Source of the DNA: DASUVM01 sp963704675
GTDB taxonomy: Bacteria; Patescibacteriota; Saccharimonadia; Saccharimonadales; Saccharimonadaceae
Length of the DNA: 64,000 nucleotides
Reading direction: 5' to 3'
Assembly: GCA_963704675.1 (NCBI GenBank)
Contig: OY969928.1
Coordinates: 372,001 to 436,000 of the forward strand
Below are positions 8,731 to 15,415 of the stretch, piece by piece. A model generated the notes under the pieces. The model was given only the letters and a program-made list of their open reading frames with translations. It ran no database searches and had not been told where the DNA came from. Positions within the stretch are counted from its first letter, which is position 1, and each line of letters begins with the position of its first letter. The position numbers and the translations under genes were made by a program.

Positions 8731-8835
8731 ATGATCGCGATCAACTACGGCGGTGGTTCCGAACCGGAGATGGGGTCCAACTGGATCGTTTGGGGCTCAT
8801 CCAACGACACCGGTAGCGGCGACCAAGCCGCCTGA
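8731..8835 (+). CDS. 34-residue peptide ORF with ideal Shine-Dalgarno
   Basis: ATG 8731 follows AAGGAGGTGA with optimal spacing and runs 34 codons to TGA 8833-8835. The peptide is rich in Gly, Ser, Asn and Asp with two Trp (core SNWIVWGSSNDTGSG) and no basic residues; no signal sequence. It lies inside the structured RNA unit between hairpins. It could be a translated small protein, a leader peptide, or the coding insert of a structured RNA. No family recognised. Confidence 0.5.
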   Translation: MIAINYGGGSEPEMGSNWIVWGSSNDTGSGDQAA

Positions 8836-8857
8836 GTCAACCCGCTCTCCCGACCGT

Positions 8858-8960
8858 AGGTAGCTAGAACATCCCATGGGGGTATGTTCTAGTACCTGCC
8901 TCCCCGACAGCGGCCAGAGAGGGCTCGTCGACTCACAACCACCAACTCTCTCTGGCCGCT
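8858..8960 (+). other. Two tandem hairpins of the RNA unit
   Basis: Hairpin one (8858-8897) pairs AGGTA/CTAGAACAT with ATGTTCTAG/TACCT with bulges. Hairpin two (8909-8960) is a perfect 13-bp stem AGCGGCCAGAGAG/CTCTCTGGCCGCT. Confidence 0.7.
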
Positions 8961-8967
8961 CCGGAAC

Positions 8968-9024
8968 ACCCCGCTTACGCGATGTTGCGCCTATGCGTAT
9001 TCCCGCGATGCGGGGTTTCTTTTA
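8968..9024 (+). terminator. Terminator-like 3' domain of the RNA unit
   Basis: ACCCCGC (8968-8974) pairs with GCGGGGT (9010-9016), enclosing an inner ACGC/GCGT hairpin, followed by TTCTTTT. It resembles the 3' domain repeated at 12.1 and 12.9 kb (CCCGC...GCGGG plus T run). Confidence 0.65.
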
Positions 9025-9052
9025 TCTTCTAGATTAGTGATAAAATTGACGA

Positions 9053-9997
9053 ATGCAGAACTTCTGGCTAGACTTGCCGAAACCATTTTTTATTCTTGCG
9101 CCTATGGAGGCAGTGACAGATGTAGTATTTCGTCACGTCATTGCTCATGCTGCCAAACCCGATGCCTTTTTTACTGAATTTGTAAATGCTGCTAGCTTTT
9201 GCAGCCCGAAGGGTAAGCATTCAACCTATTCACGCTTAGCTTTTACGCCCGATGAACAGCCAATGGTTGCTCAAATTTGGGGCACTAACCCCGATAATTT
9301 TGCTGAAATGGCGAAAGCCTTAAAAGAGCTGGGTTACGCTGGCATAGATATTAATATGGGCTGCCCGGCAAAAGATGTCGTCAAAACCGGTGCCGGCGCA
9401 GCGTTAATCGAAAACCCGGGCCTTGCTGCCGAACTCATCGCCGCCGCCAAAGAAGGTGGACTGCCCGTAAGTGTTAAAACGCGTATCGGTTTTAAAACCC
9501 GAAAAACCGAAGAGTGGCTCGGGCACTTGCTAAGGCAAGATATTGCCACCTTAACCGTGCATGCTCGCACCCAAAAAGAGATGAGTAAGGTACCGGCCCA
9601 TTGGGAGGAGTTTGCCGTGGCGGTCGGGTTACGTAACCAGTTCGCACCACAAACACCCATTGTTGGTAATGGTGATATTTTAAATCGTCAACATGGCCAA
9701 ACAATCATCGATACCTATCACCTCGATGGCGTCATGATTGGCCGCGGTGTGTTTACTAACCCGTTTTGCTTTGAAAAACAACCACGAAACCACGACCGTG
9801 AGGAGTTAGTTGCGCTACTTAAGCTTCATCTCAATCTATTCAACGCCGCAAACAATATCCAACCGCGTAAGTTCGACCCGCTCAAACGTTTCTTTAAAAT
9901 CTATATTCGCGATTTTGCCGGTGCCAGCGAATTAAGAGATAAGCTGATGCATACTAAAAGTACCTCAGAAGTACACCAACTTATTGACGCATTATAA
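9053..9997 (+). CDS. tRNA-dihydrouridine synthase
   Basis: 314-residue FMN-dependent enzyme that reduces uridine to dihydrouridine in tRNA D-loops. Dus-family landmarks: APMEAVTD (residues 16-23) at the flavin-binding start, NMGCPA with catalytic Cys104, SVKTRIG, LTVHARTQ, VGNGDI and IGRG in the phosphate-binding loop. Length fits bacterial Dus. The family usually reads APMAGVTD; here Glu replaces Ala and Ala replaces Gly, a conservative variant. TAAAAT at 9041-9046 lies 6 nt before the ATG with no Shine-Dalgarno, suggesting a leaderless mRNA. It directly follows the structured RNA unit. Confidence 0.93.
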   Translation: MQNFWLDLPKPFFILAPMEAVTDVVFRHVIAHAAKPDAFFTEFVNAASFCSPKGKHSTYSRLAFTPDEQPMVAQIWGTNPDNFAEMAKALKELGYAGIDINMGCPAKDVVKTGAGAALIENPGLAAELIAAAKEGGLPVSVKTRIGFKTRKTEEWLGHLLRQDIATLTVHARTQKEMSKVPAHWEEFAVAVGLRNQFAPQTPIVGNGDILNRQHGQTIIDTYHLDGVMIGRGVFTNPFCFEKQPRNHDREELVALLKLHLNLFNAANNIQPRKFDPLKRFFKIYIRDFAGASELRDKLMHTKSTSEVHQLIDAL

Positions 9998-10079
9998 GGA
10001 GTTCTTTTGAACACTTAATTGAAATGGTATACTGGCATCAACTCTGTCTACTACGGATTCGTACAGAGAGGCTATACTA

Positions 10080-10508
10080 ATGCGCTGTCAGCATTGTAAC
10101 CGGGCACCGGCTGCAGAAGTAAGGTTTATATGGTTTGTAAACATCATATTTGTTGGATGGCAGATAGAGCACGATAAGGGCATATACTGCACGCAGTGCG
10201 CCCTCACCACCCATCGTGCGTGCATGACAGTGGTGTACTTGTTTGGCTGGTGGGGCATCGGCTCAATTATCAGCGTCCCGCTTTGCTACATACTAAACCG
10301 CCGGGCACTGAAAAAAGTCGAGCGTCTTGGGCCTACCGAACCGTACAGTGCTGCCACATTTGTAGTCGGTGAAGATCGCAGGGCTATTGAAAGTGTCGCT
10401 GGCAGCCAGCCGCTTAACCCGGGTAGGCAGCTTCGGCAACGCGTGTCGTCATACCTCATCTTGCTCGTACTCGCTGTTACAGCATGCATTCTTTACATTA
10501 ACCGCTAG
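10080..10508 (+). CDS. Small zinc-ribbon membrane protein (142 aa)
   Basis: MRCQHC near the N-terminus and YCTQC at residues 36-40 give two CxxC knuckles, a likely zinc ribbon. Hydrophobic segments lie near 16-28, 50-75 and 123-139, so it should be membrane-attached with the ribbon near the N-terminus. AGAGAGG upstream of ATG 10080 is the Shine-Dalgarno. Similar short proteins with CxxC pairs followed by transmembrane helices are widespread but of unknown role. No neighbour suggests a function. Confidence 0.7.
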   Translation: MRCQHCNRAPAAEVRFIWFVNIIFVGWQIEHDKGIYCTQCALTTHRACMTVVYLFGWWGIGSIISVPLCYILNRRALKKVERLGPTEPYSAATFVVGEDRRAIESVAGSQPLNPGRQLRQRVSSYLILLVLAVTACILYINR

Positions 10509-10597
10509 TTATCAGAGTTTAGCCCACTAGCCCGATACGGCAATGCCCCCGTTCGTCGCCGGTGGGTATTTGCTTTTCCACATTGTAAGAAAACTTA

Positions 10598-10626
10598 TTG
10601 ACAAACCTATTTATTTACGCTAAAAC
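10598..10626 (+). promoter_or_regulatory. Sigma70-type promoter (TTGACA-17-TAAAAC)
   Basis: TTGACA 10598-10603 and TAAAAC 10621-10626 with 17-nt spacing. It is positioned to transcribe the hairpin at 10691, the small ORF at 10765 and the hairpin series to about 11632. Confidence 0.6.
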
Positions 10627-10690
10627 ATATAAGACGCAGTAGTTTTAATACTGATGCACATTGATATGTATCGATAGCTTTATTCATTTG

Positions 10691-10743
10691 GTTGATATGG
10701 GCAATAAAGGTGAGACTTTCTTACTTTTATTGCCCATATCAAC
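10691..10743 (+). other. 18-bp perfect hairpin upstream of small ORF
   Basis: GTTGATATGGGCAATAAA (10691-10708) is perfectly complementary to 10726-10743. It lies between the promoter at 10598 and the ORF at 10765, so it would be in the 5' leader. Possible role in mRNA stability or attenuation. Confidence 0.75.
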
Positions 10744-10764
10744 ACCTTGAGTAGAGAGGTGAGC

Positions 10765-10938
10765 ATGGTTAGCTACGAGACTGCACTAAGCAACGCCCGA
10801 AGCCGCCGCCGCAATTCGAGGCCAGTCGCCAAAAGTGACTACACACGGCTCGAGCAAGTGGCGAAGGGAATGGGCCCGCAAGCCTCGACTGCCAGGACCG
10901 AGCTCGACAAGATTGACGACGCCGGCCTCACGCCTTAA
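10765..10938 (+). CDS. Small orphan protein (57 aa)
   Basis: ATG 10765 follows AGAGGTGAG, a good Shine-Dalgarno; a TTG at 10747 is in frame but less likely. The peptide is basic in the first half (ARSRRRNSRPVAKS) and helical in the second (TRLEQVAKGMGPQASTARTEL). No signal or membrane segment, no family recognised. It is the only credible ORF of the hairpin island 10.6-13.0 kb and is immediately followed by two hairpins. Confidence 0.55.
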   Translation: MVSYETALSNARSRRRNSRPVAKSDYTRLEQVAKGMGPQASTARTELDKIDDAGLTP

Positions 10939-10945
10939 TAACTTT

Positions 10946-10981
10946 GAACCAACCTTAGTATCACATCAGGTAGGTTGGCTC
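10946..10981 (+). terminator. Hairpin after the small ORF
   Basis: GAACCAACCTTA pairs with TAGGTTGGCTC; a second perfect 10-bp hairpin GAGTTGTCGG/CCGACAACTC follows at 10988-11013. There is no T run, so either processing or weak termination is possible. Confidence 0.5.
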
Positions 10982-11644
10982 GAAGAAGAGTTGTCGGGGT
11001 CAACCGACAACTCCGCCATAAGGGCGACCCACATTGTCAGATTTTGCCGCGGCCGCTGCAGAATGGGCAATGGTCATGCCTAAGCAAGTATTAGGGAAGG
11101 TGAGCCCAGCCGGGGAAGCAGGGCTACCATAACGGGAAACCGTGTGATTCTGGTTAACACCAGAAGTGCGTGCGCGCCACCTTGTGGTTGGCCGGCGAGG
11201 AGGGTCAGATACTCTTTTCGCCGGCCTGAAGCTTCCTCGTACATCTGTTGATGCGCGAGGGGTTCCGGCAACGGTTTGAGGCGCCGTCTTGACAATCCCG
11301 CCTCATTTGCCCCACCGTTGCCGGTCTACTTCTACTTTCGCGAATGGTCAATGCCCCGTCCCCCGCGAAGGTAGTCCCGAGGAGAGTTGCTGTCGCGCCG
11401 TACACCGCGCCGTACTGCGCTGCGCGCTCACCTCAGCCGCAGGACTGGACAAGCCCCTGAGGAGATCTCTCCTCTGTCCAGTCCTGCGGCACTCACAAAA
11501 GCTATCAATACTAACCTCCACCCTGCAAAACGTGAGCCATTCGAGATTGAGTCTCCAAAGAGAATCGTTCGTAAAGCTCGGCTGTGCAAACAGCCTGATG
11601 TCAATCCGTCATAAGCAGGGTGTTTCTTTTTTATTGCTCAAAGA

Positions 11645-11673
11645 TTGACAACCACTTCGAAATAAGTTACAAG
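11645..11673 (+). promoter_or_regulatory. Possible promoter (TTGACA-17-TACAAG)
   Basis: Perfect TTGACA at 11645-11650, with TACAAG 17 nt later (4 of 6 matches). It lies directly after the terminator of unit 0 and before the hairpin series beginning at 11735. Confidence 0.45.
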
Positions 11674-11679
11674 TAAACT

Positions 11680-12185
11680 AACCGTAGGTAATTATATTAT
11701 CTACGCTACATTAATAAAATGCATTGATACCTGATGTCGCGCAGCGAGAATAATGAGGCTTTCATTATTGCCGCTGCGCGACACGTCTCCTCTGTGTCCC
11801 GCTTTTACGTGAAGAGAGATAGGGGGGTGTGCTCTCTTCACTGGCCCCTAGCATGCCGATACTTGCGATCGGTAATAGACCTCGGCAATCCGAGGATTGG
11901 TGGGATGGAAAACGCCGGAGGGATTTGTGTGGGGATACAATCCCTCCGGCACCCACCAGAAGACCACGAGAGGCACTCGCTCCCCATGGGGCCTCTCCAC
12001 ATGCGCCGTAGAGAGCGGATACGAACGCGCGGATTCTGGGACTACCCGATCCCAATCCGTGCCGTTCTCTACGGCGCCCCGTGCCAATGCTTTGTTTTAT
12101 TAATAACCCGCGTGATGCGGTAGAGCTTTGAGCAGTTGCTCGCTCCCGCATCGAAGAGCTTTTAGCTCCGCGGGTATTTTTTAAT
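11680..12185 (+). ncRNA. Candidate structured RNA unit 1
   Basis: About 500 nt made almost only of hairpins: 11735-11783 (12-bp TGTCGCGCAGCG stem with an inner AATAATGA/TTCATTATT stem), 11809-11841, 11856-11872, 11880-11895, 11914-11950 (about 14 bp, GCCGGAGGGA/TCCCTCCGGC), 11968-11997, 12004-12077 (16 bp with inner GGATT.GGGA/TCCC.AATCC) and the terminator domain 12102-12185. ORFs seen here in all frames are by-products of the palindromes: they lack start signals and protein-like composition. It may be a large structured RNA; no known family could be assigned. Confidence 0.55.
12102..12185 (+). repeat. Direct repeat R1: 3' domain ending in T run
   Basis: The ~83-nt sequence starting AATAACCCGCGTGATGCGG and ending CGCGGGTATTTTTTAAT folds as an outer ACCCGCG/CGCGGGT stem enclosing a GATGCGG/CCGCATC stem and short GAGC hairpins. 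It recurs almost identically at 12931-13016 and works as an intrinsic terminator domain. Confidence 0.8.
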
Positions 12186-12205
12186 TGCTTCAGATTCAAA
12201 ATGTA

Positions 12206-12234
12206 TTGACAAAAAAGAACAGTATGTCTAGAAT
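12206..12234 (+). promoter_or_regulatory. Strong sigma70-type promoter (TTGACA-17-TAGAAT)
   Basis: Perfect TTGACA 12206-12211, exactly 17 nt, TAGAAT 12229-12234 (5 of 6). It lies 21 nt after the first terminator domain and no gene follows, only the hairpins of unit 2, which supports a dedicated RNA promoter. Confidence 0.75.
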
Positions 12235-12353
12235 TTCCTTATGCATAGGTCTTACCCGTGCATAAAAAATACTGCGTCGCTCAGGAAACATGCGATAAAG
12301 TATTTTTGATTCGCAACATCCCGCATTCCCGCCTCCAACCACCCCCTCAGCAG

Positions 12354-12486
12354 CCGATACTAAGTGTGTCGGTTTTAGGCTCGGAGGCCACCGGTGGGTC
12401 TCCGGAGTCAGACCCTTTTCTCCGTTAATTGGGTCTGACAGCATGGAGTTGGGGGAGTCCACGTCCGCCGACAGGGGCTCTCCCAA
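12354..12486 (+). repeat. Hairpin module A of unit 2
   Basis: Four hairpins in order: CCGATAC/GTGTCGG (12354-12372), CTCGGAG/CTCCGGAG (12380-12407), GTCAGACCC/GGGTCTGAC (12407-12439) and TTGGGGGAG/CTCTCCCAA (12449-12486). It is equivalent to module B. Confidence 0.65.
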
Positions 12487-12505
12487 TTTCATCAAATGTT
12501 GATCT

Positions 12506-12629
12506 ACCGATCTAGTATCGGTGTTAGGGCTCGGAGGCTGGCTGGGTCTGCCTCCGGGATCGGTCCTTACGTTGGGCTGATGGGACGGGATCGGGGGAGT
12601 GCTCCGATGCAAAACGGGACTCTCCCGAT
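12506..12629 (+). repeat. Hairpin module B of unit 2
   Basis: Four hairpins matching module A: ACCGAT/ATCGGT (12506-12522), CGGAGGC/GCCTCCG (12532-12556), GATC.GTCC/GGAC.GATC (12558-12592) and ATCGGGGGAGT/ACTCTCCCGAT (12590-12629). Shared sequence includes GGCTCGGAGGC and GGGGGAGT; stem bases differ from module A on both strands. Confidence 0.65.
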
Positions 12630-12930
12630 CTCATAACAGGCTTATACTGCCAAAGAGACGGCCGGTGGTAGAAGAACACCGGCGTAAGCCTGAGAGCATA
12701 ATCCACGGTGCTCTCAGGGTCTCGGCCACGCTCCTTTGACAAGGTCGGGCGCTGAGAGCCGAGGGGAGTGCCGGTGGCATGGAATAACTCCCCTCGGCCC
12801 TAAAACTTGGGGTGGTGATGAGACCATCCTGAGGGCAGGTGAGATACTGCTATTCATCTGTTGTCGTTCGCCTGGGAAGAGAGGGCCGGAAGGGCGAGTA
12901 GCCCTTCCGGCCCGCCTGGACCTTCTTATC

Positions 12931-13016
12931 AATAAACCCCGCGTGATGCGGTAGAGCTTTGAGCAGTTGCCCGCTCCCGCATCGAAGAGCTTTTAGCTCC
13001 GCGGGTATTTTTTAAT
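12931..13016 (+). repeat. Direct repeat R2: 3' domain ending in T run
   Basis: Second copy of the 12102-12185 domain, differing by one base in the AGTTGC(T/C)CGCT segment plus a small change at the left end. It closes RNA unit 2 and ends in GGGTATTTTTTAAT. Confidence 0.8.
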
Positions 13017-13122
13017 ATGTCGTCAAACACCAGCCGCCTTCTTTCTTCAACCCCTCTCCGTTCATAGAATAATTCACTCCGTTAAGTCGAAAAGGCTGAT
13101 TGCAAAAGAAAATACTAGTCGT

Positions 13123-13153
13123 TTGACAGTTTAAATTAACACTTAGCTATACT
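13123..13153 (+). promoter_or_regulatory. Possible promoter before repeat copy 2
   Basis: TTGACA 13123-13128 and TATACT 13148-13153 (19-nt spacer), with an overlapping TATAAT at 13155-13160. It points into palindromic repeat copy 2 and against the atp operon end. Confidence 0.35.
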
Positions 13154-13187
13154 TTATAATAAAAATTTTACGTAAATAAAAAGGCCG

Positions 13188-13326
13188 TAGACCGAGCAGT
13201 ACAATGTCTTTCCAGATCGTGTGAAATCGGTTTTACTAACCGATTTCAGCCCAACGCTTCTGTAAAGCTCTGGGGGAGCTTTACAGAAAGAGAGTGGTCT
13301 AGAAAGACAATGTACTGCTTGGTCTA
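13188..13326 (+). repeat. Structured palindromic repeat, copy 2
   Basis: The outer arms (TAGACCGAGCAGTACAATGTC and its near-complement ending at 13326) pair over about 25 bp. Inside are the conserved TGAAATCGGTT/AACCGATTTCA hairpin, the spacer CAGCCCAACGC and the hairpin TTCTGTAAAGCTC/GAGCTTTACAGAA. It sits 12 nt beyond the atpC stop, at the 3' end of the atp operon. Confidence 0.88.
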
Positions 13327-13338
13327 TGAACAATATAA

Positions 13339-13764
13339 TTATCGTTCGCGATGACGGCGACGGAGCCCGGCAACTTTAATGCGAGTTGCATAACGATCAA
13401 TCATCGCCTGGGCTTTATCGATTTCCATTTGATCTTTCGCACTAGCCTTCATAGCTTCAGCCCGTTCAAGCGCCTTTTGAGCCTCGGCCTCAGCGATATC
13501 TTCTGAGTGGTCAGCCTCGTCAACCAACACTTTAATATGTTCGCCATTAACTTCGGCCACGCCGCCATGGGTTGCGTAATAATCAAGCTCATTGTCGCTA
13601 TCGCCTTTGTTGCGGCGAACGGCAAGCACACCGGTCTTTAAAAGTGTCACGAGCGGCTGGTGACCAGGAAATACCGAAATAACACCTGAAGTGGTCGGTA
13701 AAGTTACCTCATAAATATCATCATTAAATTTTGAACCATTTAAGGTAATTAACTGGAGCTTCAC
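13339..13764 (-). CDS. atpC: F1 ATP synthase epsilon subunit
   Basis: 141 residues, normal for epsilon: N-terminal beta-barrel domain (residues 1-85, with FPGHQPLVTLLKTGVLAVR typical of the family) and a C-terminal helical hairpin (AEAQKALERAEAMKAS) that can inhibit ATP hydrolysis. It joins the central stalk gamma to the c-ring. The GTG start overlaps the TGA of the preceding small ORF (GTGA), so translation is coupled. Last gene of the operon; palindromic repeat copy 2 follows. Confidence 0.95.
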   Translation of the reverse strand: MKLQLITLNGSKFNDDIYEVTLPTTSGVISVFPGHQPLVTLLKTGVLAVRRNKGDSDNELDYYATHGGVAEVNGEHIKVLVDEADHSEDIAEAEAQKALERAEAMKASAKDQMEIDKAQAMIDRYATRIKVAGLRRRHRER

Positions 13765-14030
13765 GGTTGGTCCTCTCGCAGTTTTTCACTTAGCCATTCG
13801 CGGTGCCCTGCAATATTATCATCGGTAGTTGACGGCGGCGCAAGATCATCATCAGCTTCTTCCAGTATAATTCCCTGGTGCCGTACTCGACGCAAACCTC
13901 CAGATGCTACATCTTCGATGACCAGAGGCCAAGAAAGGGTCGATTCAAGACTTGGCCTTTGCGACCGCTCACGCTCACTAAATAACCCGCTATGTTCTTG
14001 TGGGCCAGGGCTGCCTTGTTCAGCGCTCAT
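13761..14030 (-). CDS. Unknown 89-aa protein embedded between atpD and atpC
   Basis: Its ATG shares one base with the atpD stop (TAATG) and its TGA overlaps the atpC GTG start, so it is translated as part of the operon. The protein is acidic, Ser/Arg/Glu rich and low in hydrophobics; residues 1-30 look disordered (QGSPGPQEHSG...). A short beta-like stretch WPLVIEDVASGG and GIILEEADDDLAPP follow, and the C-terminus HREWLSEKLRED is helical. No membrane segment or known domain. The position suggests an accessory or regulatory role for F1, but this is inference from location only. Confidence 0.8.
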   Translation of the reverse strand: MSAEQGSPGPQEHSGLFSERERSQRPSLESTLSWPLVIEDVASGGLRRVRHQGIILEEADDDLAPPSTTDDNIAGHREWLSEKLREDQP

Positions 14031-15415
14031 TATTTCACCTCCTTAATCGAGCCCTTCATATAAAAGGCGCTTTCTGGCTTATCATCGTGCTTGCCTTCAA
14101 GAATTTCTTTAAAACCCCCAACAGTATCTTTGATACTAACGTATTGGCCAGGAATACCGGTAAACTTTTCACCAACAAACATTGGCTGGCTTAAGAACCG
14201 CTGCATGCGGCGCGCACGGCCAACGGTGAGTTTCTGCTGCTCTGAAAGCTCTTCCATACCCATAATGGCGATGATGTCTTGCAAATCTTTGTATTCTTGC
14301 AACACCCGCTGAACTTCGCGGGCAACTTTGTAATGTTCTTCGCCGACGATCTCAGGGTCAAGAATGGTCGAGTTTGAATCAAGCGGACTCACAGCTGGGT
14401 AAATGCCGATTTCAGTCAGAGCACGGTCGAGGTTAATCGTTGAATCAAGGTGGGCAAATGTTGTGGCTGGGGCGGGGTCGGTGAAATCATCAGCCGGTAC
14501 ATAGACCGCTTGGATAGAAGTGATCGAGCCAACCTTCGTTGATGTAATACGCTCCTGCAAAGCACCCATTTCTTGCTGCAGATTTGGCTGGTAGCCAACG
14601 GCCGATGGCAAACGGCCAAGCAGGGCAGACACCTCTGAGCCAGCTTGGGTGAAACGGAAAATGTTATCGATAAACATCAACACGTCTTTGCCTTGATCGC
14701 GAAAATCTTCAGCCATCGCAAGACCAGAGAGGGCAACACGAAGGCGGGCTCCTGGTGGCTCATTCATTTGGCCAAAGACGAGGCTGGTTTTATCAAGCAC
14801 ACCAGCTTCTTCCATTTCGTAGTAAAGGTCGTTACCTTCGCGGGTACGCTCACCAACACCAGCAAATACCGAAGAACCTGAGTGGAACTTGGCAATGTTA
14901 TTAATAAGTTCTTGAATTAGCACAGTTTTGCCCACACCTGCACCACCGAATAAACCAACCTTACCGCCACGGGCAATTGGTGCGATTAAATCGATAACTT
15001 TAATGCCGGTTTCAAGGATTTCAGTTTTGTTCGACTGGTCAACCAGGGCAGGCGGCGCTTTGTGAATCGGCGCAACTTTGATGTCACTAGCCAGCGGCTT
15101 GCCATCGATTGGCTCACCGATCACGTTAAACATGCGGCCTTGGGTATCAGCGCCAACTGGCACACTAATCGGGGCACCGGTCGCTTCAACCTTATCACCA
15201 CGCTTCAAGCCTTCAGTGCTTGAAAGGGCAATAGCGCGAACACTTGTTTCGCTTAAGTGCTGCGCAACTTCAAGCACCACTAATTTGCCATTGTGATCAA
15301 TGTGCAACGCATCATAAATCGCCGGTAGGCTGCCTTTTTCAAATTCAACATCGACTACCACACCTACTACCTGAATGATCTGACCCGAGCTAACTTTTAC
15401 TTTATCTGTCGTCAT
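14030..15415 (-). CDS. atpD: F1 ATP synthase beta subunit
   Basis: 461 residues, full length. Catalytic P-loop GGAGVGKT at residues 157-164, catalytic Glu188 in GERTREGND, and ALSGLAMAEDFRD and SALLGRLPSAVGYQP in the nucleotide domain. It hydrolyses or synthesises ATP at the alpha/beta interface of F1 on the cytoplasmic side. The ATG immediately follows the stop of the upstream 103-aa ORF with no gap. Confidence 0.98.
   Translation of the reverse strand: MTTDKVKVSSGQIIQVVGVVVDVEFEKGSLPAIYDALHIDHNGKLVVLEVAQHLSETSVRAIALSSTEGLKRGDKVEATGAPISVPVGADTQGRMFNVIGEPIDGKPLASDIKVAPIHKAPPALVDQSNKTEILETGIKVIDLIAPIARGGKVGLFGGAGVGKTVLIQELINNIAKFHSGSSVFAGVGERTREGNDLYYEMEEAGVLDKTSLVFGQMNEPPGARLRVALSGLAMAEDFRDQGKDVLMFIDNIFRFTQAGSEVSALLGRLPSAVGYQPNLQQEMGALQERITSTKVGSITSIQAVYVPADDFTDPAPATTFAHLDSTINLDRALTEIGIYPAVSPLDSNSTILDPEIVGEEHYKVAREVQRVLQEYKDLQDIIAIMGMEELSEQQKLTVGRARRMQRFLSQPMFVGEKFTGIPGQYVSIKDTVGGFKEILEGKHDDKPESAFYMKGSIKEVK

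Larger units (their letters stand above)
8484..9026 (+). ncRNA. Structured RNA unit with tRNA-like domain and small ORF
   Basis: Between a good promoter and a terminator at 9024 lies about 540 nt with almost no coding. In order it holds a tRNA-like cloverleaf (8535-8608), a 13-bp hairpin (8610-8673: GGGACGGGAAGGG with CCCTTTCCGTCCC), a 34-codon ORF with a perfect Shine-Dalgarno (8731-8835), an imperfect long hairpin (8858-8897), a perfect 13-bp hairpin (8909-8960) and a terminator-like domain (8968-9024). GC is much higher than in flanking genes. The style resembles the 10.6-13.0 kb island. Whether it is one RNA or an mRNA with a structured leader cannot be decided here. Confidence 0.55.
10633..11635 (+). 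ncRNA. Candidate structured RNA unit 0 (contains a small ORF)
   Basis: The predicted transcript carries a perfect 18-bp hairpin (10691-10743), a 57-codon ORF, then consecutive hairpins at 10946-10981, 10988-11013 (10 bp), 11190-11226, 11235-11260, 11265-11324 (two-stage), 11332-11374 (11 bp) and 11436-11490 (16-bp perfect outer stem with a GAGGAGA/TCTCCTC inner stem). A long-range helix CACCCTGC (11519-11526)/GCAGGGTG (11615-11622) precedes a T-rich run TTTCTTTTTT and ends the unit. After 10940 no reading frame has a Shine-Dalgarno or plausible protein. Boundaries are inferred from promoter and terminator motifs. Confidence 0.5.
12241..13016 (+). ncRNA. Candidate large ornate RNA, unit 2 (~775 nt)
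   Basis: Between a near-consensus promoter and a terminator domain lie at least a dozen hairpins. Stems: 12240-12264, 12265-12307 (9 bp), module A (12354-12486), module B (12506-12629), 12638-12691 (nested), 12689-12718 (9 bp), 12758-12798 (12-bp perfect), 12883-12913 (13-bp perfect) and 12931-13016. Modules A and B have the same order of four hairpins but different, still-complementary stem sequences. No supported ORF is present. Complexity and size recall ornate large RNAs such as OLE, GOLLD and ROOL, but I see no basis to assign it to any of them. Confidence 0.65.

Noticed and set aside
8484..9026. Calling the 8.5-kb unit a tmRNA
   Set aside because: The tRNA-like domain is complete and upstream of the ORF, whereas tmRNA splits its tRNA domain around the tag; no Ala-acceptor features or tag ending seen.
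11734..12612. ORFs of 60-144 codons on both strands inside the hairpin island (for example 11734-12123, 11765-12199, 12196-12612)
   Set aside because: They lack Shine-Dalgarno or -10-coupled starts, mirror one another across palindromes, and have unnatural compositions; structure explains the sequence better.
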